The position numbers and the translations under genes are program-made. The notes beneath the pieces are model-generated. The model was given only the letters and a program-made list of their open reading frames with translations, ran no database searches and was not told where the DNA came from. From assembly GCA_013115125.1 (NCBI GenBank), contig JABANN010000035.1, positions 1 through 64,000 of the forward strand: a stretch of DNA of 64,000 nucleotides, in the 5' to 3' direction. Shown piece by piece: positions 34,820-47,456 of this stretch. This DNA is from Perkinsus olseni (taxonomy: Eukaryota; Perkinsozoa; Perkinsida). Within the stretch, counting starts at the first letter, position 1. The number at the start of each line of letters is the position of its first letter.

Positions 34820-35894
34820 CTACACTGCAGGTTCCTCGGTGGCTTTCGGAGCAGCCACCGGCCTCGGCGCTACCCCAAGAGCCTTCAGTAGATCTTTGAA
34901 ATGAATGGTCCTCTGCGTCGCTGAATTCTGCGGAGCCGCGGTCTGAGCCTTGGCTTGCTGCTGCTGTTCCTGTTGGCGGATTTCCCGAGCCAGCTCAGCC
35001 GCCTCCTCATCACTGAGCCTGAGTCAGCTCACTACCCCAGGTTCCGATGAGCCCCCCGTATTACTTTTCCCCCATCGCCTTCAACATGTACAGGAGATCG
35101 TCGATCGGCATGGTGTCGTCTCCTTCTTCATTCATCCTCCTGATTTCTCCCGAGGATTTGCCACCGAAGAAGAAGCGGGTTCCATCCTACACGAAGGAAT
35201 CATAGGTTGAAGCTGGTTTGATACACAATTACGCGGAGACCCTCGAGCTGAGCCGCCGTCGCCGAGCTTTGAATGGACTCATGCTCAGCCCGAGACACTT
35301 GACGCAAGAAAGTCTCCTCCGAAATCTGATCGTAAGGATCCATATCGCGGCTCGGCCGAAGGCTACTACGGACCTTCCCGGTTTCCTGAGGATCAGCGTC
35401 CACAATCATTTGCTGCAGAGTGGCAGCAGGGCAGTTATAACCCAGAGATCGCAGCACAGTCGATAGCTCGTCCACAGGGATCTCTAGATAAACATGAGTA
35501 GCCGAAAAGGTGGTATGAGAGTACGCTCTAGGCCCACGTGATGATCCTGGGGCCCTCGAGTAACGAAAGACTCCTGTTTTGAACAGGGGCGAACCTCACC
35601 AAACAATTGGTACGACAATATATAATTGATGGTCCTCAACCATTTCCGAAATCCCACACTCTCGATGAGCGTGCCCATCGAAACCGTCCAAGAGAATCAG
35701 CACTCCCCCTCCTGGGCCAGAGTTAACTCCCCTGTGAGGTTTCCTCTCTACGCCATCCGACAACTCCATGGGCTGCACACCATCCTCTTCCTCCTCCTTC
35801 CACTATTACCTCCCTCAGACTCCCTGTCAAACATCGAGAAGGCTTCTTTAGCCTCGGCGATTTGATCAGACGATAAATGTCCGGCAATTGACAT
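34820..35894 (-). CDS. EF-hand (calmodulin/centrin-like) protein with Q-rich tail
   Basis: Five exons (35894-35810, 35483-35374, 35325-35233, 35186-35065, 35018-34820) give 202 residues. MSIAGHLSSDQIAEAKEAFS and MFDRESEG match the first EF-hand helix and loop of the calmodulin superfamily. IPVDELSTVLRSLGYN and IVDADPQETGK give the second hand. ISEETFLRQVSRAEHESIQS and FFGGKSSGEI, then MPIDDLLYMLKAMGEKLSDE, form the C-lobe. The loops are poor in canonical calcium ligands, so several hands may not bind Ca2+. Unlike calmodulin it continues into REIRQQEQQQQAKAQ and a tail ending KATEEPAV. The AAG|TAA look-alike at 35061 is a GTAATA donor, not a stop. Introns are 46-326 nt. Confidence 0.83.
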
Positions 35895-36058
35895 TTGTAA
35901 CTACTAATACCATTATTAAGATAATACCAACACAACCTCAAGAGGATGAAATGAACAACAAAGTTATTAACGATTATGAGCGCAGCACTCATCGCCGAGC
36001 TTCCATGTATCCGGTAAATCGGTAAATTGGCCAGCCACTTACTCAAAACCTCAACCAT

Positions 36059-36685
36059 TCAGTGATCCGCTGCACACGCCAGTGTCGGTGACTGAGCGTT
36101 GCCTGGGGCCCTGAGACGTCGGATGAGGCCAGTCACTACCCCCGTTTTAGCCTCACATGTAAGTATTCTAAATGGCCAGTCAGTCATCATCAGTGACTTC
36201 ACACGAGACGACAATTCGGATTTACTTTGATCTTTATCATTAGGACTCGAGCCCTCGTTAGAAAGCAAGGATTCTCGAGACCACAAGAGTCTTGCGACAA
36301 GACTGTGGTATCGTCGCCGTGGTGGTTTCTCTGTCGACGGCGAGACATCCAATGACGATGATCTTTCCCACTATGACCGTTCATAAATTTTATTGTTGTA
36401 CTGAGGTGAACTATCCTGACGCAAGATGGAAGTAATATGTTCAACTTCGATGAAGCTGATCGTGGCGTTGCGTCCGGTTTAAGCTGGACTACCCCGTTAG
36501 GAGGCACAAAGAGAACGCCGAAAAAAGTGGCCCCCATTCTCAGAAAGAAGACATAACATCGGTATCGTTACGACCTTTACACCGCAATCAGACAGCGGGC
36601 GACCGAACAAGATGATACCATCCAGCGCATATCGGAAAAAAGACATATGATAATACCTGACCTCGGCAATATCAGCCGAAGACAT
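36059..36685 (-). CDS. Possible minus-strand gene, unrecognised
   Basis: An ATG at about 36685 opens MSSADIAEV. Frames downstream include YYHMSFFRYALDGIILFGRP and FFGVLFVPPNGVVQLKP, separated by plausible but unproven intron sites. No domain is recognised, and the exon order is a guess. It could be non-coding. Confidence 0.25.
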
Positions 36686-36857
36686 TCCGCAGCATAGAAA
36701 GATGAAGAAAGAAAGAGTCGAAGAAATGATGATAAATTGTTATTATAAATTATTGATAATTATGCTTATAGGCTATAAGCTATTATCTATAAGTTATAGC
36801 CGAACGTTTCTTTCCCTTCGGTTCGGAGATCGGAATCTCATGATGGCATATCAAGGT

Positions 36858-37871
36858 TCAAAAGCTCGGCAGTAGAGCCCGCTTAGGGAGAGGCACAGCA
36901 GTGGGGCCGTCATCGCTAACTCTTTCGACAGGGAACCGAAACCCTTGAAGGGGTAAGATGACAAGGTCCGGGGTTGCGAATGTTATCCTTGAGAAATCGC
37001 CTTCCATCAGGTGAAGCTCGGGGCAGTGTTCCTCCACATTTTGGTAGAAGTGCTCCACTGAGTCACCTCCCTTAGAAGATAGACCGAAGCTCAAGTTGAG
37101 TGGCCCCTGAACTAACCGTCTCTGAGTGCCCGATTTATCTGAAAGGTTCTAAACGATAAGTGTCACTTCTGAAAATCCGTCCCTAAGTGTTAGTGGTAGT
37201 GGCAGTTCACTGGCGGTCATGTGAAAGAGGCCCCAGAGCTCTACCCAAGGTTCCTACGTTAGCGCTCTTGTGTTGGCTCTTCTCACGAGCAGAGACGGCT
37301 TTTTCTGAGAACCACTGGCAACTGTTTTTGAACTACGGACGGTTTCATAGGACGACTCATGTAAGAACTTCATGAGCATGTCCAGTGAGTGTATGCGACC
37401 AAAACGTGGGCCTCCTCCGGGGCTCTCTGCAGGCGAGCTTATTGAGTGCAGACTGATGCATTGGATCGAGAGTCGTTCCTAACGGCGGTTGATCGTTGTC
37501 TATATGCTTGCCTTTGATAGTCGATGCATATTCGATGGTAAGCGTCTCTCCGAGAGGTACTCTCGTGGGACTTACGCAGTGAGTAGGGCTCAGGTTCAAG
37601 TTGAACGTCCAACCAGCGGTGTTGAAGTAGCTGCCATTGCCGGAAAAGTGGACGGCTGTCATGTCAGCTATGTTCTTTTTCTGAAGTGTAGTCCGGAAAG
37701 AGGACTATCAGCCTCCCCTACGTTAGCAAAGTTGGATACACGAACCTTACAAGGGATTTCCCGTTTTGTGTCTGCGTACACTAGCACGCAAACGCACAAC
37801 AGCGGAGGAGGCGCCTCAGTACAGCCATGAGCCCTACCACAATGGTCCGCTGTCGGCCGACAACTACACAT
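36858..37871 (-). CDS. Secreted lineage-specific protein, copy 3, divergent
   Basis: The last exon (37094-36858) reads SVEHFYQNVEEHCPELHLME, GDFSRITFATPDLVILPLQG and a short tail. It matches the C-terminal blocks of the loci at 33.3 kb (ATVTFATPRLIYLTLGNG) and 44.1 kb (STIAFAHAKLIIITLGGS). Upstream frames give ADMTAVHFSGNGSYF and GWTFNLNLSPTHC, which parallel LTTVTYKGNDVLYAQF and EQLEF. A hydrophobic stretch (PPPLLCVCVLVYADTK) near 37.8 kb may be the signal peptide. Introns must separate these pieces and were not all placed. Whether the gene is intact is unknown. Confidence 0.5.
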
Positions 37872-37983
37872 TGCTGGATGATCCTTCTCTTGAAGGGAAG
37901 TAGAGACGAGGATTCAATGTGGACACTCGAGTGCCGCTTATGGTATGACGGGCCGAGGGAAGCATGGTAGAGGTGGTATGGGA

Positions 37984-38026
37984 TGTAACACAGCGGCAGC
38001 AGAGCCTCTGCTCTCGCTGTGTTACA
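37984..38026. repeat. Near-perfect 43-nt hairpin
   Basis: TGTAACACAGCG and CGCTGTGTTACA pair over 12 bp. Inside them AGCAGAG and CTCTGCT pair over 7 bp around a single base, with one two-base internal mismatch. It lies in a stretch without a supported gene. Confidence 0.9.
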
Positions 38027-38410
38027 TTCTCTGCTGCAGAGGCCGAGTCAGCCCGTTGGAGTGTTGAGGGCGCTGTGGATTCAATGGAACACCGCCGGTG
38101 TTCCCGGAATGGTGCTTCACCGGTGCTAGGTCCTTTCCTGTCCTAATCATTTCCCTGCCTGTCGTGATGCTGATGTATGTCGAAGTTCTGAGCAGCTCAG
38201 GATTCCCCAAGCGGTTCCGCTCGAGAAGTTGAGTAGGAATGTACCGAGTAGCACGGACGTCGGTGATTGAGTCGTTGATCACTACTGTACGACACCTGTC
38301 ACCATAGGAACTCTTCCAAGGATGCACAGCTTCTTCCTCGAGGTTGAGCCAAGCCGTCTGTTCGCTTATCCTACTGTAACAGGTGTTTGCCGTAACACTA
38401 CTCCCCTCCA

Positions 38411-40646
38411 ATGGCGGCCACCTTCCGGGGGCTTCTGCGGACGAGTGGGCCGCCCCTTCTCAATCGGAGTGCCGCTTCGATAGCCCGCAAGGCAGGCTCG
38501 GAGCAGCTCAGCCCGACCGTAGAGGACACGACAGTTGTCACTAACAAAGAACTAATTAGTCGGCTTCTCAACAAAATTCGGAACATGACAGCGAGGTAAA
38601 GACGGCGGGCAGATGAGCCACTGCAGGCTAGGGCTATGATTTCAGGAACCACGATCCTTCAAAGGTTGCATGGACACGGACACTGGAAGGGTTTATGGTC
38701 GGACCACTGCTGGGGGTCACTTGGCAGTGTTTGTCCACTAGGTTAATACTGATGACGCGGGCAACGCTGACGCCCCTGAGGAAGACCTGAAGCCGTTGAT
38801 GTCCCGAATGACGGTGTGGGACCTGGTGGAAGTCCTCGACATCATGGCGAGGCACTCACAGTGCAACGCTCAAGTCAAGAGGTGCTATGCCGCCATCGAT
38901 TGGACTTTCTACTTCTCTTACTAGATACCACACCTTTCTCACCAAACTCGCCGAAAGACTTCTGGATCTCCACAGCACCGCCCGGGCTTATGCCACTGAC
39001 GGCAATGTTCTGGCCTCGTCTGCAGCGGCTTTGTTTCGGCCTCGGGAAAGTGAGTGATCTGCTGGACTGTCGGAGTCCGCCACTGTTGCCCTGCACTCAG
39101 CGTTCACCCCCGATATTTGTGTAGCAGCCTGCCATGCTCTCGTCACTATCGGAATACATGTAAGGAGAGACCAACAGCTGAGGCTGCTCCACTGAAGGGT
39201 CAGGTGCGAGACACACTGTATTTGACATCATTTGGCAGCGACCCTGAGGGGAAGTTTCAGAAAGCACAGCGAGCGGCTGCCGGCCTGTACGTCTCTCTAC
39301 TCCCAGTAAGGCAGGACACCTTCCGACTAGGATGAGACCTTCATGTAGATGGCTTTGGGCTGCGTTACGGAGATACCGAAATCCTCACCACCTCGTGGGC
39401 GGAGATCCTCGACTCGCGTACAGGAGGAAGTCCGGCCCACACTGTCAGAGCATGGCAGACGTCGACTTCTGTAGGAAACTCGCTGACCAGTACATGCCGT
39501 ACATGTGCCACCCAGATACACTATAGCGTTACTAGCATTACAACCAGAGTTGCCTCCAGTGGTACTGGCAGCTGTGACGAGGGCCAACGATCAGCTGCGT
39601 GATCTATCCAGATGGTGTCTCTATGACTTGGCGAAGGATAGTGATGTGAAAAGCAAGGCCACGACGGTAGCGTCTTCTTGGCGGCCCTTCAACAGCCCTG
39701 TTCTCAGATATTCTCCCTCGGTGTCCTCTCGAGGCTACAGTTCATACCGCAGGAGTACCCTCATCAGCAATGGCCTGATAAAAGTGTTCGAGTAGCGCCA
39801 AGTAGCTCTCCTAGGGCCTCCGCGATGGGACTCCCTCAGTTGCCCACTATAGTGAGGAGGAGTGCCTCTGAGCTTGACGTTGCTCGTAGCCTCGAGAAGG
39901 CGGCTCAGCCACAGCATGACAACTACCAACTAGATCGACAAGTGAAAGTCGTAAGTCTTGGTCATCGACGCTCCGCTCACTGCCCCGCTAGGTGGATCTG
40001 GTGCGACTCTCGATCGGCCTAGAGCTCCTGCAAATTCCCGCTGATACCTCCCTGGTCGCTGCAGTGCAACGAGAGGTTGAGGAAGCGGTGAAATCGTCAC
40101 ACTGTGAGTCCTTCTCAACACCTGTCGGTGATGCCGTTGTTTCCAGCCGCGGTCAGCGGGGCTGTGCCCGCCCTCTGGTGGACAACACAGATCGTTCGTC
40201 GGACACGGTATCCGATGATACCGTTATGGCACAGGCAATGTCTCAACGACATAGATCATCTCAAGAAAACTGACAGATGGAAAGTAGCCGGGCCCAGGCC
40301 TCACTCAGCCCATTGTCATTCCATCAGGCGTCATTAGCGCTCACGGCTACCCTCAATGCTTTGGCCGGCGTCAACGACCAACAGCATCAACCCCTTTGGG
40401 ATGAGGTTGATTCCGACGTCACTTCCTTCAGTGAAGCGGACGTAGTGATCTCGAGCTGCGGTGCAAAATCAGATTCCCTTCGTTTCTGGTTGACAGATGA
40501 ACTTCCTCAAGTACGTGTTGTCTCACAACTCGTATCAAATGCGGCATCGAGAGCAAGTGTCTTGGGAGATCAACATGATGGGGGTAAAGAAAAAATACTT
40601 CAAGAACCCTGTAAGTGTGATGAAGAATTCTCACGATGATTCATGA
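38411..40646 (+). CDS. Presequence-bearing helical protein, mitochondrial-like
   Basis: The first exon starts MAATFRGLLRTSGPPLLNRS, an amphipathic basic N-terminus typical of a mitochondrial presequence, followed by TNKELISRLLNKIRNMTAR and a GTAAAG donor. Later exon-like segments on this strand are MTVWDLVEVLDIMARHSQCN, FLTKLAERLLDLHSTARAY, DICVAACHALVTIGIHV, LPPVVLAAVTRANDQLRDLS, VDLVRLSIGLELLQIP and SFHQASLALTATLNALAGV. The last segment reads VSWEINMMGVKKKYFKNP and ends TGA 40644-40646. Repeated helical hairpins recall octotricopeptide or RAP/FASTK-type organelle RNA-binding proteins of alveolates, but no RAP domain was identified. Exon ends between 38.6 and 40.4 kb are only partly resolved. 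Confidence 0.55.
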
Positions 40647-43444
40647 GGTTGTCTTGGGAAGTTTCCGTTATGCGTTTCTGTGTAGCTGGCGTAGAGTTGA
40701 CAAGTTCTTGCCAGTGGAGGTTATCAATACTGTCAATTGCCACGCGTCGCGCATACGGTTTCAGAAACGGTTCGCACCATCTCGCCGAGCGAAACGTAGA
40801 ACGGCACGAACGCGATTCTCTTACGATGCCTATGAGAAGCCTCGTGAACAACGACGCTGCAGAACATTGATGGAATCGGGGCAAAGGGTAGTCGTCTTGC
40901 GAGCACTCCGCTAGCTCTTAATAGGGCTTTGAGACCAGCATGCACTCGTTGCCAGACGGCACTTCTTCCATCTTGAGGAACTACGCTCGAGCGTGGTGGG
41001 ATTATACGAAGAGTGCATGATAAGGATGTTCTCGAATGCGTATTCTGGAGGGAGGTTTCAACGCACTAGGCCAAGCTACGCCGGGTACAGGGTCAGTGGC
41101 GGCAGCGAGGTGTCACTTGTGGCAAGGAGAAACAGCGCATGATGTGCATGTCGATGTCAATGTGATTTGTTGATACATACGTTTGTACGCTTCTGTTGAC
41201 TGGCTGAGATTTTTGTATAAGCACTCCCCATGAGCCAGGAAAGTCGTTGAGGATCTTTCCGAGTGACACGTAACCCAATGATGAGGGGTGTTCTTACTTT
41301 TCTGCTCGAAGCCACCGCGCCAATGGGCACGGGGTATTCAGCGGAGGAGAGTTGTCACTCGAGATCTCCTGGGTCGAGGACGTGCAGTTCCACGAACCCG
41401 TTCGCCCTCGCCACTCCCATCGCATGAAGGTCGGGTTCGATCTCCATGATGCGTCCGAACTTCCAGAACATAACGAATCGCAGAGTTACTATGAAACATG
41501 GGTTCAGCTTGAATGGTCGACGAGGCCAATTGCGCTGTTCACCCGTCTGCCAAGCAAACTTGAAAGCTTCGCCTTTACCACCGCGAAACGCTAAGCTATC
41601 GGCCTGAATAGGTCTCCTAAAACCTGTGACCTGAGCTGTGCAATCATATGAGATGATGCAGCAAAATCTATCTCGTTATAAATACTAACACATTACAAAA
41701 TCATGTCAGTGTCATGATGCGATCATGACGGGGAACGCACGTGTTCACTGGGACGAACGTATGTACCACGAGCAAAGGCGCACAAAGAGCAAGGTGGGTA
41801 CGTAGCAGCAATGAAGGTAGTTGTCACTATAGCACAACATAGGCGACGTATAGTGAGGACCTCCTCTCAAGGACCAACCGGTCCGCAGTCTGTCAATCAT
41901 CAGAAGTCGCCAATCATGAATTCACGCGAGGCGCGTACCATCGCCTCGATTGTGGCTGTTCTAGGTATCAAACGGGAGACGTCAGAGAAATCGGCAGTTC
42001 GGGACGGCCGCGGCCGTCCTCTGAAGCTTCTTCAGAGGTCTCGACGGACTGCCGAGTGACACGCTTGTTCCGTGTCAAGACTTCCGAGAACTTCTCTGCT
42101 GTGCTTGAGTAGCGTACAGGAACTGACAATTTGCCGACCGTTCCATCCTTTCTACCGCGCTTTTACCCCCCCCCCCTCATGAAGGCCTGGAACTAACCCC
42201 ATCTTTCCACATTAGCGCAGCTGTGATCATATATTCGTGGTGTTACTATGGTGACAGCGACCATTTTCCATGTCATAGAGGACGAGTCTGTCGATGGCGT
42301 CCACACCAAACGATTGCGTACAGCTCTCAAGGAGGACCTCGAAATTATCGAGTCACTTCCAAGACCACGATGAGGGCTGTCAATGACAGCCTGTCATCCA
42401 AATTCATCTATGCCTAAATGTCCTCATCGGATCCCACAGTCCTGAGGAGCTCACCCAGATCCTGCTATCAACATGCATGTTCGATGAAGAAAAATTCGCT
42501 ACAGAGGTCTTGGCGCCAAAAACCCGCTGTATCCGCATGTTTGGTGTTGTAGATAAAATGGCCCCTTGGTGGAAGCCTATGAATCTCTCTGTTCTGGCCC
42601 ACCTGGTTGGAAACCTCTCGCGCGGATTCTGGCGATGCTTTTGGAAGCGGAGTGAACAGGGACGCTCTCAGCGTGGTGACTAGCCCAGGATTAGTGACGA
42701 TGCTGACGTGGCGCTCGAGGTTGTTAAAGCTCGAAACGGAGGCGTTCGAGAATCCCAGCCACTAGGATCGACTCCAATCGGAGACAGGAGCGGTTCTACG
42801 GCGCGACTGTGTGAGGATAGTGGGACAAGACCGACTGGGAAGTTGGTGGAGCTGAGCGACCGTCTTCACACCGTCTGATTTTATCCCGACTGCAACAAAT
42901 TATAGATTCTTTCGGGCCAATTGTCCATGCCGAGGTGCAAGCCTCGACTCAGGACCCTGGTTAGCGATCCTGAATACTATTCAGTGAATAGCAGGTGGTT
43001 GCGAGACGCGGGTCCATAGGCCTGTAGGAGAGCGAGGCCACTGGTAAACTGTCTTCCTGTTGTCTTCCTGTATCCCTCTCATGGAACTTCTAACCCTTCT
43101 ATGGTAACTGGTCGTAACTGCTAGTACTCGGCTCTGAGTGAACCTTCCTCTGTGCCCTACGCGAAGACCATATATTGACATCGTTGGTGTTACTTTTCTC
43201 TAAAGCCGCCTGAATAGAGGGCCAGTTCGTTCTGTCCTAATGACGAGTGGCTGAAATTCACGCGTGCGTGCGCTTTCGCACGCTAATTCGATCCATACCC
43301 ATGTAGCTGGAAAGAAGGTGTAAGTTGAAACTCATCATTGTGAGTAGTGGAGCATTCATCTGCTTCCACCACTGAGTCCAACGCTTCAGAAATAGATGTT
43401 CCCTTGTAGCTTCTACTTGCTAACTTCTTCACATTCTCTCAAGA
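40647..43444. other. Long gap with weak coding traces
   Basis: No supported gene. An open frame at 41352-41594 lacks an ATG start and could be a 3' exon of something. A frame at 41935-42059 reads ARTIASIVAVLGIKRETSE and GRGRPLKLLQRSRRT, faintly like a helix-turn-helix of a Tc1/mariner-type transposase, but no catalytic domain follows. A GCGTGCG/CGCACGC hairpin lies at 43266-43283, 160 bases before the next locus. Confidence 0.4.
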
Positions 43445-44215
43445 ATGAGGTTCGTCCGACCTTGCTTGCTCGCCGCTTGGAGTCTCAGTTCTCTGAATGC
43501 TCAGAGCGTCGGCAGGTTTCTGTACTCTTCGGATACCTTCCGTATGGTCTTTGACGTGTAAGAAGGGGCTGAAATTCTCTTCACCTTCGACGTACCAGAC
43601 CAGGAGGTCTTTACGGATGGTTCGTTCACTCACGGTACTCACTCGCTCTCGGCTCCTGGTGATCAAACATACGCCATAGACCTCGGCACTGCACCCGATG
43701 GAGCCCACTCTTGGTACGCGGGTATCGAAGGACTCCTCCCGGGGACTACTTTCGAGAAGGGCGACTTGACTACGGTAACCTACAAAGGCAACGACGTTCT
43801 GTACGCCCAGTTCCAGGGAGAGCAGCTCGAGTTCAGGAGGAGGATATGGTTCCGCGCCACCCCGGGGTTCTACCAGAGCAGCACTGATTCGGCCCAGAAT
43901 GTGACGATAGCATTCACGCGCCACTCGTATGTGCGCCTCAAGGTTTCATGCGGGGAGAGTGATACAGGGCTATTTCTAAGGTATATCGTGGAGGAGGAGC
44001 TACCCCACCGTCACTATGCTGTAGAGTACTCGACAGCCCAGTCCTTCGCTACGCAAGCTGCGGAAATAGAGAAGGCCTGCCCACACCTTCACGCGCAGGA
44101 AGGGGATCTGTCGACCATTGCATTCGCTCATGCCAAGCTCATCATCATCACATTGGGAGGATCCCAAATCACTTTGAGGAACGTGCCCCCGGCCACACCC
44201 TCACCGGCCCTCTGA
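43445..44215 (+). pseudogene. Secreted lineage-specific protein, copy 2, one in-frame stop
   Basis: The ATG at 43445 gives a signal peptide (MRFVRPCLLAAWSLSSLNAQ) and one uninterrupted frame to TGA 44213-44215 except for a TAA at 43559-43561. That stop aligns with a tyrosine codon (TAC) in copy 1 (YDLYDG against FDV-stop-EG). Downstream blocks are GAHSWYAGIEGLLPGTTFEK, LTTVTYKGNDVLYAQFQGEQ, ATPGFYQSSTDSAQ, VTIAFTRHSYVRLKVSCGES and IAFAHAKLIIITLGGS. The frame is otherwise free of damage, which suggests a recent mutation or a base error. The family is unknown and likely lineage-specific. Confidence 0.72.
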
Positions 44216-44846
44216 GATGGAGTCCTCTCTGAATATCCGAGAGATTCTGCTCAGCTGTGTCCCTTCGATCCTTCGTATTCACCTAGACGAAGGGATTCTC
44301 GTTTTTTTTCAATTACGATCTTTGCTCATGCTTTCTGATCGTCCGTCGTGTAAGGTCGCTGTTACGCTCATCGGCTCATCATGGTATGGTAGTAGCAGAT
44401 AATCTATATGACGACATCCCAAGCTTCTTCGACTTCGTCTCACCGAGCGATAACCCGCCATCGGGTACAAAATTAGCGACGGCGGCCTCAGTAGTTTTCT
44501 TTTCGAGAGACAAGCCATCCGTTACTAGCCCGGGGGTACAGGTCCTAGCTCCCAGCTGTATAACGCTTTCTTTGTGGAGAACCGCCGCACCGGCGCAGTC
44601 GGCTCGACCGACGTGAAAACTCCTTAGTCTACAGATGTTCATGCTGTTGCGATTGGCTAGTTAACCTCGGTGATACGTCAAGGAAGATGATTCCCGCGTC
44701 AAAAATGTCTATAATGCGGTTCGGCCTTCACGACAGGCGTCAGTAAGCTAATCTAGGATGATAATTCCACTGCTGCGAGGCAAGCCATCACCGAATGACA
44801 TCCGTCATCCATTTGAGAGAATTCCGGCTTAGGCAAAACAGTGGTA
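44216..44846. other. Gap without a recognisable gene
   Basis: Short frames only. No domain, RNA or repeat stands out. Confidence 0.5.
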
Positions 44847-45107
44847 ATGATACGCACTCGAAGGGATGCTGCACCACACCACTTGCTTGAAGCGAGGGCC
44901 CATCGGAAGGATGCCATCGACGGTGGATTCATCGCAAGCGCTGCTCTCGCTACCTTAGCAGCGCGGACTAATCGGTCGATTTTTCAAGAAGTCGACTTCG
45001 GCAGTTGGACGCGCCGCAAGCGACACGGAGATGACACTAACTCCCTGTTGAGCCCCGAAGCACGCACCTATCTGATGAGGGCAGCTTCTGGCAACTACTG
45101 TGGGTAA
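44847..45107 (+). CDS. Possible small basic protein
   Basis: A single frame from ATG 44847 to TAA 45105-45107 encodes 86 residues: MIRTRRDAAPHHLLEARAHR, an alanine-rich helix (FIASAALATLAARTNRS), and DFGSWTRRKRHGDDTNS, LLSPEARTYLMRAAS. The composition and the RRKRHGDD block faintly recall a histone-fold protein such as CENP-S, but the match is weak. It may also be a chance frame. It converges with the nitronate monooxygenase stop 88 nt away. Confidence 0.35.
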   Translation: MIRTRRDAAPHHLLEARAHRKDAIDGGFIASAALATLAARTNRSIFQEVDFGSWTRRKRHGDDTNSLLSPEARTYLMRAASGNYCG

Positions 45108-45195
45108 CGAAACACATCTGAATGGATGATACTATTTAGACCATGAAAACGGGAATTGTCGACATACACGCAGAACAAATCGGTGAATAGAACAA

Positions 45196-46589
<1,394 letters not shown>

Positions 46590-46847
46590 CTAAAGACGAG
46601 ACAGATGCTGGGGGATGCCGGGTTGAAGCACAGTCGGATGAAGCACCCAGTCCCCTCTCGGTGGCCATACTACAACGCGAGACGGTTGAAGCATGGACGC
46701 AACGAGTATACCCTCAAAAGTAGCATAAACCAAATGAGATCTCAGACTGTCTAGCAGCTCCCGCTGCCAGTGTAATGGTGATCAACGGCGACTAGTTGAT
46801 GTACCTGAGGGAGGGTCTGCTGAGCTGGTAAGGGCGGGGAGGGCGAC

Positions 46848-47333
46848 TCACTTCTTGCCGACGCCGTACTTGGTGGGACCATAGAGACGATCAGCTTCGG
46901 CTAACCTCTTCCTCTGGGACTCCCACAACGGACGAATTTGCTGAGGAGAAGAAGAATCTTCGCGGTGCGTGAAGATACGTCTGACTTACCCAAGCACCGA
47001 AGAAGGCCCACCAGAAGAAATTGAAGGCGCAGAACATGGCAAACCCGAACCAGGGGTTACGATTCTGAGAAGCATGCTTAGTGATTACATACCGTATCTT
47101 AGGGTTGACCGTGGAAGATACGAATCCGGTCAACATCTGTGACCCTCTCTGGCCTCAACACTCACTTGAGTGAAAAAGTCCATAAGCGGCTGTGGCTTGG
47201 GCATATCACCATAGTCCCCAGAAGTGAGTTCAGGGTTAAGACCTCTCTCGAAGGTCGGAGTGTACTTCCAACGACGCGTCACCATGGTGGCCATCATAGG
47301 CCTTCTCGCACATGCTGATGCACGAGAGAGCAT
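46848..47333 (-). CDS. Small mitochondrial-type protein with one membrane helix
   Basis: Three exons (47333-47166, 47064-46990, 46940-46848) give 111 residues. The N-terminus MLSRASACARRPMMATMVTR is basic and lacks acidic residues, like a mitochondrial presequence. A soluble part (YTPTFERGLNPELTSGDYGD) is followed by one aromatic membrane segment (NPWFGFAMFCAFNFFWWAFF) and a basic C-terminus (SQRKRLAEADRLYGPTKYGV). Size and layout suit an accessory subunit of an inner-membrane respiratory complex or ATP synthase, of which myzozoans have many lineage-specific ones; this is inference. Intron 1 (101 nt) contains hairpin B. Intron 2 (49 nt) contains a degenerate GTATCTT...AAGATTC copy. Confidence 0.8.
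47094..47121. repeat. Hairpin B, GTATCTT-N14-AAGATAC
   Basis: A perfect 7-bp inverted repeat with a 14-nt loop, wholly inside intron 1 of the small mitochondrial-type gene. The loop shares GGTTGACC with hairpin A. Confidence 0.85.
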
Positions 47334-47456
47334 AGTGTTACCGGAGTGAGGGATGGTGATAGTTAAGGGACAAAAAGGACATATCTTGCTAACTTACCAA
47401 ATCTTGTTTTTCCTCAACAGCTTTCAAGAGCGCAGTTCTTAGGCCATTCGCTCGTC

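Noticed and set aside
41800-42700. A Tc1/mariner-type transposon
   Set aside because: Only a faint helix-turn-helix-like string was seen. No DDE/D block and no terminal inverted repeats could be found, so it is mentioned only within a gap.
1126-44215. Reassigned stop codons as an explanation for broken secreted genes
   Set aside because: The three loci use TAG, TGA and TAA, all three serve as normal stops elsewhere in the window, and conserved genes here contain no internal stops.
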